NCBI GenBank assembly: GCA_036558305.1
Contig: DATBFX010000251.1
Span: forward strand, 1 to 11,161
Origin: DATBFX01 sp036558305
Lineage (GTDB): Bacteria > Chloroflexota > Chloroflexia > Thermomicrobiales > UBA6265
Direction of reading: 5' to 3'
DNA length: 11,161 nucleotides
Within the stretch, counting starts at the first letter, position 1. Each line of letters starts with the position of its first letter. Under the pieces are notes generated by a model. That model ran no database searches, was not told the DNA's origin, and saw only the letters and a program-made list of their open reading frames with translations. Positions 7,023 through 11,161 of this stretch are shown one piece after another. The position numbers were made by a program, and so were the translations under genes.

Positions 7023-7053
7023 AACGCTACCACGCGATTCGGCAGCGCGACAA
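7023..7053 (-). promoter_or_regulatory. Candidate promoter for the substrate-binding protein gene
   Basis: On the minus strand: TTGTCG (plus 7048-7053), an 18-base spacer, then TAGCGT (plus 7024-7029) preceded by TGG, giving a TGN-extended -10. Transcription would begin near 7018 and leave a leader of about 97 bases to the ATG at 6921. The core CGTGGTAGCGTT resembles the -10 regions of two other genes in the window. Confidence 0.45.
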
Positions 7054-7057
7054 AGCG

Positions 7058-7083
7058 GGTGCCCTCGACTGGACGAAGGCACC
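7058..7083 (-). terminator. Hairpin downstream of the M42 peptidase gene
   Basis: Read on the minus strand, GGTGCCTTCG and CGAGGGCACC form a 10-base stem (one G-T pair) around a 6-base loop, followed by CGCTTTG. It sits about 100 bases after the M42 stop codon and just before the candidate promoter of the next gene. It fits a weak intrinsic terminator separating the two units; the T-run is short, so it may need Rho or have another role. Confidence 0.4.
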
Positions 7084-7182
7084 ACGTCACTGGTTCCTCA
7101 CTCCTTAACGCCCCGCCCGGCGGATGGTTACCGGGTCGCCGATCGTCGTTCCGCGCTTGCAAACTCGCAATGTCGATCTGGG

Positions 7183-8244
7183 CTAACCGACCTCGTAGCC
7201 GTAGGACCGGCTGCCGGCGTCTTCCAGGTAGCGGGCGAGCAACCGAATACAGCCGTCGATGTCGTCGACGGCGGCCATCTCGTTGACCGTGTGGACGTAC
7301 CTCGTCGGCACCGACAGGGTGATCGCCGGGGCGCCGCCGCGCGCCAGTTGCATCGCGCCGGCATCGGTGCCGCCGCGGGGCAGGATTTCGAACTGGTAGC
7401 GGATGTTGTGGCGCTCCGCCAGATCGCGGAAGTGCTGAAGCAACTTCGGATGGCTGATGTGCGACGAGTCCATGATTTTGAGCGCCACGCCCTGACCGAG
7501 ACGCGTGACGGCCAGTTGCGGCTTGCTCTCCGGGATGTCCATCGCCAGCGTGATGTCCAGGGCGACGGCGACGTCCGGCGCCACGTCGAACGCGGCCGTC
7601 TGCGCCCCGCGCAGTCCGACCTCCTCCTGCGTCGTCGCAACGGCCACGATCTCCGCCGTCCCCCCCTGCATCGCCTTGATCGCCTCGATCATGACGAAGA
7701 CGCTGACGCGGTCGTCGAGCGATTTGCTCATGACGGTGTGACCGACCTCCTCCAGGGTGCGGTCCATCGTCACCATGTCGCCGACTTCGACGTTGGCCTT
7801 TACCTCGTCGACCGGGAGACCGAGGTCGACGAAGAGTTCCTCCAGTTTCGGCGGCTTGATTTCGGAGGGATCGAGGAGGTGGATCGGTTTGGCGGCGGGT
7901 TGGACGGCACCGCGGAAGGTCCCGCCCTTGAATCCGTGCACGAGCACGCGTTGCGCGATCAGGACGCGCGGATCGAAACCGCCGACCGGATGCAAGCGGA
8001 GGAAGCCCTGATCGTCGATGTGGCTGACGAAAAACCCGATCTCGTCCATGTGGGCGGCGATCATCACCCGCGGTCCGCCCTTGCCCTTTTTCACCCCGAT
8101 CACGTTGCCCATGACGTCGACCCGCAACTCGTCGACGAGCGGTTTCAACGCCCCGACGACGATCGGGCGGATCACGTCTTCGCGGCTCGGGATACCGGGT
8201 GCCTCGCATAACCGCTTCAACAGCTCGACGTTGATGGTGGCCAA
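7183..8244 (-). CDS. M42 family metallopeptidase (glutamyl/TET-type aminopeptidase)
   Basis: 353 residues, the typical M42 length. All dinuclear-metal and catalytic residues of the family are seen: H65 and D67 in AAHMDEIGFFV, D177 in SKSLDDRVSVF, catalytic E207 and ligand E208 in TTQEEVGLRG, D230 in VALDITLAMD, and H318 in RYVHTVNEM. Their spacing matches that of archaeal TET aminopeptidases as I remember it. RGGTDAGAMQLARGG (290-304) is the usual substrate-pocket loop. M42 enzymes are cytoplasmic, cobalt- or zinc-dependent aminopeptidases, commonly dodecameric, that degrade short peptides; some were annotated as cellulases (CelM/FrvX) in older databases. There is no signal peptide. The start is a TTG at 8244, supported by AGGAG six bases upstream; there is no nearby ATG that keeps the N-terminal helix. 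The peptide-binding protein gene follows on the same strand after 261 bases. Confidence 0.93.
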   Translation of the reverse strand: MATINVELLKRLCEAPGIPSREDVIRPIVVGALKPLVDELRVDVMGNVIGVKKGKGGPRVMIAAHMDEIGFFVSHIDDQGFLRLHPVGGFDPRVLIAQRVLVHGFKGGTFRGAVQPAAKPIHLLDPSEIKPPKLEELFVDLGLPVDEVKANVEVGDMVTMDRTLEEVGHTVMSKSLDDRVSVFVMIEAIKAMQGGTAEIVAVATTQEEVGLRGAQTAAFDVAPDVAVALDITLAMDIPESKPQLAVTRLGQGVALKIMDSSHISHPKLLQHFRDLAERHNIRYQFEILPRGGTDAGAMQLARGGAPAITLSVPTRYVHTVNEMAAVDDIDGCIRLLARYLEDAGSRSYGYEVG

Positions 8245-8250
8245 GGGGGA

Positions 8251-8255
8251 CTCCT
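8251..8255 (-). promoter_or_regulatory. Ribosome binding site that fixes the TTG start of the M42 gene
   Basis: AGGAG on the minus strand, six bases before the TTG at 8244. It decides the start, since no ATG or GTG lies at a suitable distance in the peptidase frame. A second GAGGAG lies a few bases further upstream. Confidence 0.6.
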
Positions 8256-8309
8256 GCTCCTCACGCGGTCGCTCGGATGAACGCGCCGCCGCTCGATGTT
8301 CCGGGCCGG

Positions 8310-8321
8310 GATGCTATCACA
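8310..8321 (-). promoter_or_regulatory. Candidate extended -10 promoter for the M42 gene
   Basis: On the minus strand TGTGATAGCATC contains TGA-TAGCAT, an extended -10 almost identical to TGTGGTAGCATT before the PHP gene. No clear -35 is found at 16-18 bases. Transcription near 8303 would leave a leader of about 60 bases to the TTG at 8244. Confidence 0.45.
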
Positions 8322-8364
8322 GGAGAGAGGCCGTCGCGGTTATGCGACCACAATCGACGACGAA

Positions 8365-8389
8365 CAGGGCGGCCCGCTGGACCGCCCTG
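8365..8389 (-). terminator. Hairpin terminator after the DUF3352 gene
   Basis: CAGGGCGG (8365-8372) and CCGCCCTG (8382-8389) form a perfect 8-base stem with a 9-base loop, 37 bases downstream of the DUF3352 stop codon at 8427. On the minus strand it is followed by TTCGTCG rather than a clean T-run. The position between two same-strand genes, just upstream of the M42 promoter, fits a terminator. Confidence 0.55.
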
Positions 8390-8426
8390 CCTTCGACAGA
8401 TTCGAACGATGATTATCGCCCCGCGC

Positions 8427-10424
8427 CTATTGCTGGATCAGGAGCAACGCGTTGACACCGGTCATACCGTCGCGCTGGAAGGCGACCGCCGTCAGCGACT
8501 TCAACGCGGCGTACTTGTTCGTCGCCGGCGTTGCAGCCGCTTCCGGTGTCGCCGCGGTGAAGTAGTCCTCGCACGCCTGACCGTCGAAGTCTTGATCGAG
8601 TTCCCAATTCGTCGCCTGGTCGGCGTCGAAAGCCTCCTGCGCGGCGGCCTGGGACGAGAACTGGCCGCACTTCTCGCTCGCGTCGGCCGTTTCGAAGCTG
8701 GACGCGCTGGCCGCCATCCCGGCCTGGGCGAGCGGGATGATCTGCGTCAAGTCGAGGTAGAACAGGCCGTTGTGCTCGGCCGGCAATTCGGCGATCGCCG
8801 CCTGGAAATTGGGGTTGTCGGCAAGCGACGAGCCGCTGTTCGCAACGTAGTCGGCGATCGCGTTGTTGAGGCTGAGGATGAAGTTGCCGTTGACGACGCC
8901 GTACTCGATCGTGATCGGGTTCGTACCACCGGTGCTGGCGAACGTCAGCACGTTGATCTGGTCTTGACCGATCAGTTTGGTCGTGATCGTCCCCTGACCG
9001 GACAAACCGGCCTGCAGCAGAAACGAAAGTTTGGAGACGGCGTCGCTGACCGTGGTCGGGGTCTGCGCCTTCGAAACCATCAGCAGGTGGGCCCCGCTGT
9101 AATCCTGGTTGCTGAGGGCGTTGGGATCGATGCCCCAGGCCGCGATCCCCCATTCACCGACCAACTGATCGATGAAGTCGGTCTTGATGTTGAATCCGAG
9201 GAGCGTCTGGAGCTGGGCGAACTGCTCCTGGGCGATCTCTTCGGGCGTCATGCCCGGGCTCGGCGTCGCGACCTCGCCCCCGACCGAGCCGGTCAGACTG
9301 CTCAGCGCGGAGAGAAAGATCGCGTCGAGGAATCCGGTCTTGCCCAGGTCGGCGCCGTCGGCCAGGAAGAGGGTGTCGCCGGGTACCTTCGACGGCAATT
9401 CCGGCGCGAAATTGGCCGGCAAATTGGTGGTGCCGCCGGCGGCCGGAATCGTAATCGCGTCGAAGCGGAAACCGGGATCGTCCGCCCAGACGACGAAGCC
9501 GGTGTTTGCTTTGAGTTGCTGGAGGTTGATCGTCGAGAGGTCGACGCCGGCGCCCGCCGACATGAGTTGCTTTGCCATCTCCGGGCCGTTGGCGTGTCCG
9601 AAGAGCAACCAATCGGCATTCAGCTCGGCGGCAACCTTTTTGAAATCCGCCGAATCCGCGAGCGGCGGCGTCTTGCCCGAGTGGGTGTCGATCACCGGTT
9701 CGATGTCGGCCGCCGCGGAACCCAGGACGACGAAGTCGCCGACGCGTGCCAGGGCGGAACCGGTGCCGTCGCTGCTGGACGGATCGGCTGGGATCGTCTC
9801 GATCTTGACCCCATCGTACGTCGTCTCCGAGACGGTTGCGCCCTGATTCGTCGCGTCCTGCTTCAGCGCCGTCTCCGCCGCCGTGAAGGCGGCGTTCGGG
9901 TCCGGTGCCGAGACGATGACCGCCGTGCTCGCGGCCGATGCGGCTCCGGCTTCGGGCGTGCCGACGCCAAGCCCGGAGACACCGATGTCGGTGGTCAGGG
10001 TACCGGAGAGGGCGGAGAGGTCCGACCCGAAGTCGAACACCGCGACTCCGGCCTCGCCGCCGAGCAGTGCTTGAAATTGGGCGCCCTCGGTGGCATTACC
10101 GCCGGTCATCGTCGAGCTGATCTGGCCGGCGAGATCCTCGACCGAGACGTCGACGCCGGCGCGCTGCAAGAGTTCCGTAGCCTTTTGATACTGCGGGGAG
10201 GTCGTATTGAGGTCGATGGCGACATAGAGCAGTGTCGTGTCCGGCGTCACCGACGCTGTGACGGGGATCTTCGCCTGGGCGAGAACCGCTGCCGGCGCCC
10301 GTCCGATCGCGGACGCGCTCGCGGCCATCGCGACAAGGAGCAGCGCGAGTGTCGCCGAGACGACCGGCTGTGCGCGTTGTCCACCGATCGCGCGGCCTCG
10401 ACCAAACCGAGAAAATCGCTTCAT
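8427..10424 (-). CDS. Secreted DUF3352 protein with inserted Excalibur calcium-binding motif
   Basis: 665 residues from the ATG at 10424. An Arg-rich N-terminus and hydrophobic segment (about 20-40) form a Sec-type signal peptide, with cleavage likely after ASASA (39) or LAQA (51). The mature part reads as DUF3352, a repeated alpha/beta protein of unknown function: TLLYVAIDLNT near the start, several DLAGQI / LGGEAGVAVFDFG / NPNFQAAIAELP elements, and GLFYLDLTQIIPLA near the end. Residues 586-622 match the Excalibur motif: an initial Cys, AAQEAFD, then LDQDFDGQACEDYF with the DxDxDGxxCE calcium loop. After it a TPEAAATPATN spacer leads to YAALKSLTAVAFQRDG...ALLLI, which looks like the closing strands of DUF3352, so Excalibur appears inserted rather than appended. 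The start is chosen because the signal peptide begins there and GAGGG lies 6 bases upstream, although the frame stays open to 11102. Location should be outside the membrane; function is unknown. Confidence 0.85.
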   Translation of the reverse strand: MKRFSRFGRGRAIGGQRAQPVVSATLALLLVAMAASASAIGRAPAAVLAQAKIPVTASVTPDTTLLYVAIDLNTTSPQYQKATELLQRAGVDVSVEDLAGQISSTMTGGNATEGAQFQALLGGEAGVAVFDFGSDLSALSGTLTTDIGVSGLGVGTPEAGAASAASTAVIVSAPDPNAAFTAAETALKQDATNQGATVSETTYDGVKIETIPADPSSSDGTGSALARVGDFVVLGSAAADIEPVIDTHSGKTPPLADSADFKKVAAELNADWLLFGHANGPEMAKQLMSAGAGVDLSTINLQQLKANTGFVVWADDPGFRFDAITIPAAGGTTNLPANFAPELPSKVPGDTLFLADGADLGKTGFLDAIFLSALSSLTGSVGGEVATPSPGMTPEEIAQEQFAQLQTLLGFNIKTDFIDQLVGEWGIAAWGIDPNALSNQDYSGAHLLMVSKAQTPTTVSDAVSKLSFLLQAGLSGQGTITTKLIGQDQINVLTFASTGGTNPITIEYGVVNGNFILSLNNAIADYVANSGSSLADNPNFQAAIAELPAEHNGLFYLDLTQIIPLAQAGMAASASSFETADASEKCGQFSSQAAAQEAFDADQATNWELDQDFDGQACEDYFTAATPEAAATPATNKYAALKSLTAVAFQRDGMTGVNALLLIQQ

Positions 10425-10559
10425 CGCTTCCCTCGCTCTATCGCGGTGCCGTCGCGACGCCATCCTGGCTGCCACGGGTCGACGGACCCCGCACTCGTTG
10501 GTGGTGATCGCCGGTCGCACGGTGCGCGGCCGGCGGCCCCGACGGGCTGGCTTTGCCCA

Positions 10560-10589
10560 ACTGTAGGTGCCGGTCACGCGGATCGTCAA
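10560..10589 (-). promoter_or_regulatory. Sigma70-like promoter for the DUF3352 gene
   Basis: On the minus strand: TTGACG (plus 10584-10589), an 18-base spacer, TACAGT (plus 10560-10565). This is the best two-box promoter match in the window (TTGACA and TATAAT with one and two mismatches). It predicts transcription from about 10553 and a leader near 129 bases. Confidence 0.6.
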
Positions 10590-10752
10590 TGGCAAGCAAA
10601 GGAGTTGCCCCTCGGGTCGACCGGGGGTTCCGGGACGTCGACTTCTCCCGACGGAGCCGCCACCCGCGTCTGCGACGATGGCTGCGAGGTTGGCGGCATC
10701 GAGGCAGCGCCCAGGGCATCGTTCGTGCGCAGTCGTCGAGGGTACGATGGCA

Positions 10753-10758
10753 TACAAT
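10753..10758 (+). promoter_or_regulatory. Candidate -10 box for the small Cys/His protein gene
   Basis: TACAAT (one mismatch to TATAAT) lies 49 bases before the ATG at 10808, which would give a leader of about 43 bases. No good -35 is seen at 16-18 bases, so the box is supported mainly by its -10 match and position. Confidence 0.35.
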
Positions 10759-10807
10759 CGCCTCGGCACGTGTCGGAACCGAATGGAAGGGAGAGTCACC
10801 TCAACCC

Positions 10808-11086
10808 ATGGAATCGCAGCACTCGGCCGGTCCCAATCCCCTCTGCGAGGTCGGACGCACCCATCCCCGTGATCGCCACCGGATGCGACCCCTCGACGGC
10901 TACCCCGGCGTCTGGGTCTGCACCAAACACGATCTCTACGCCACCGTCGTCCCCAAAGAGCGCGCCGACGAGATCGAACGCGGCGACCCCTTCCCCATGC
11001 ACGACGGCGCCGCGGGCGTCGCCAGCCGCACCGGCGACGAGCGACCGGGTGGCGTGATTCTCTATTACCACCCGAAAAGGGGATGA
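10808..11086 (+). CDS. Small Cys/His-containing protein of unknown function
   Basis: 92 residues, not recognised. Starting at the ATG at 10808 the protein has C13, H19, H24, C38 and H41 in two clusters (LCEVGRTHPRDRH and VWVCTKHDLY), a pattern that could bind one metal ion, followed by a region ending VILYYHPKRG. The second cluster sits in a DGYPGVWVC segment that looks like a beta hairpin. No signal peptide or membrane segment is seen, so a cytoplasmic location is expected. AAGGGAG at 10787-10793 is the nearest ribosome-binding match but is 14 bases from the ATG, a little far. The frame is open further upstream to 10553, but that part is Arg-rich and overlaps the promoter region. It is divergent from the DUF3352 gene. 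Metal binding is inference from the Cys/His spacing only. Confidence 0.6.
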   Translation: MESQHSAGPNPLCEVGRTHPRDRHRMRPLDGYPGVWVCTKHDLYATVVPKERADEIERGDPFPMHDGAAGVASRTGDERPGGVILYYHPKRG

Positions 11087-11129
11087 ACTCGATGCCCATC
11101 AACGGTGCTGGCGCCCGCTCCGGCTGGAC

Positions 11130-11156
11130 GGGCGGACACGGAGGTCCGCCCCTACG
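11130..11156. repeat. Second copy of the dispersed hairpin repeat (right arm shared)
   Basis: GGGCGGAC (11130-11137) and GTCCGCCC (11144-11151) form a perfect 8-base stem with a 6-base loop. The right side, GTCCGCCCCTACG (11144-11156), is identical over 13 bases to the right arm at 5021-5033. It lies in the spacer after the small protein gene and the window ends 5 bases later. Confidence 0.65.
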
Positions 11157-11161
11157 AGTCG

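Larger units (their letters stand above)
10425..10807. other. Divergent intergenic spacer between DUF3352 and small-protein genes
   Basis: 383 bases between divergent starts. It holds a minus-strand promoter (10560-10589) with a leader of about 129 bases to the DUF3352 ATG, and a plus-strand -10-like box (10753-10758). Several frames are open across it but none has a start with a Shine-Dalgarno plus a protein-like composition; they are Arg/Pro-rich as expected for shadow frames at high GC. No recognisable riboswitch is seen. Confidence 0.5.

Noticed and set aside
6941..7090. 49-codon minus-strand frame beginning with GTG between the M42 and solute-binding genes
   Set aside because: Arg/Pro-rich, overlaps the hairpin and promoter region, and the GAGG before it is weak. 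A leader peptide cannot be excluded but is not supported.
7058..7100. T-box-like GAGGAACCAGTGACG sequence before the solute-binding gene (minus strand)
   Set aside because: It lacks the conserved T-box bulge and the specifier stem, and the downstream gene is not an amino-acid gene of the usual kind.
6085..8211. A 708-codon plus-strand open frame across the solute-binding and M42 genes
   Set aside because: It is antisense to two well-supported genes and is rich in Arg, His, Asp and Val with no domain. Long antisense frames are common at this GC content.
10528..10560. GGGCAAAGCC resembling part of a cyclic di-GMP (GEMM) riboswitch in the DUF3352 leader
   Set aside because: Only one short stretch matches; the second helix and the tetraloop/receptor parts are not seen.
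8277..11057. A 926-codon plus-strand open frame opposite DUF3352
   Set aside because: Arg/Gly-rich shadow frame with no recognisable domain; the minus-strand gene beneath it has a signal peptide, domain structure and promoter.
10425..11102. N-terminal extension of the DUF3352 frame to 11102
   Set aside because: The extension is Arg-rich, crosses the promoter at 10560-10589 and overlaps the small-protein gene. A signal peptide begins at the 10424 ATG.
11083..11161. An ATGA overlap at 11083 opening a further plus-strand frame to the window edge
   Set aside because: The frame runs through the dispersed repeat and is Gly-rich without protein character; it cannot be judged from the truncated end.
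1..11161. Search for CRISPR repeats, tRNA, rRNA, transposases, integrases and toxin-antitoxin pairs
   Set aside because: No regularly spaced repeats, tRNA-like arms, or catalytic signatures of mobile elements were seen on either strand.

Overview
This is a high-GC window with seven genes read with reasonable confidence and the last codons of an eighth. The gene content suggests a Chloroflexota bacterium of the Thermomicrobia/Sphaerobacter type: a secreted DUF3352 protein carrying an Excalibur motif, a Tat-exported family 5 solute-binding protein with a long N-terminal lead, a CvpA protein with a zinc ribbon tail, and an M42 peptidase. That assignment comes from remembered family distributions, not from a search. 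No rRNA, tRNA, CRISPR array, transposase, integrase or phage gene is visible.

Left part (1-3535). The C-terminus of an unidentified plus-strand protein (1-102) converges on a minus-strand CvpA-like membrane protein (110-1282). A 345-base divergent spacer (1283-1627) holds candidate promoters for both directions. It is followed by a plus-strand multidomain protein (1628-3535): PHP metal-dependent hydrolase domain, Schlafen-type AlbA_2 domain, low-complexity linker, and a C-terminal module I cannot name.

Middle part (3578-8244). Three minus-strand genes follow one another: an M42 aminopeptidase (7183-8244, TTG start), a Tat-type SBP family 5 peptide/solute-binding lipoprotein-like protein (5086-6921), and an MmgE/PrpD-family protein (3578-4951). 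Each gap contains hairpins, and the first two genes have their own promoter-like sequences, so they look like neighbouring transcription units rather than a tight operon. M42 peptidase next to a peptide-binding protein suggests peptide uptake and breakdown (inference). No permease or ATPase genes are in the window.

Right part (8427-11161). A minus-strand secreted DUF3352 protein (8427-10424) has an Excalibur-like calcium-binding motif inserted near its C-terminus. A 383-base divergent spacer follows, with a good sigma70-like promoter for the DUF3352 gene and a -10-like box for a small Cys/His-containing protein (10808-11086). The window ends in an inverted repeat that shares a 13-base arm with a hairpin at 4989-5033, which points to a dispersed intergenic repeat family.

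The best candidates for something undescribed are the PHP-AlbA_2 fusion with its unnamed C-terminal module, the Excalibur insertion in DUF3352, the dispersed hairpin, and a recurring extended -10-like motif (TGTGRTAGCAT) before three of the genes.
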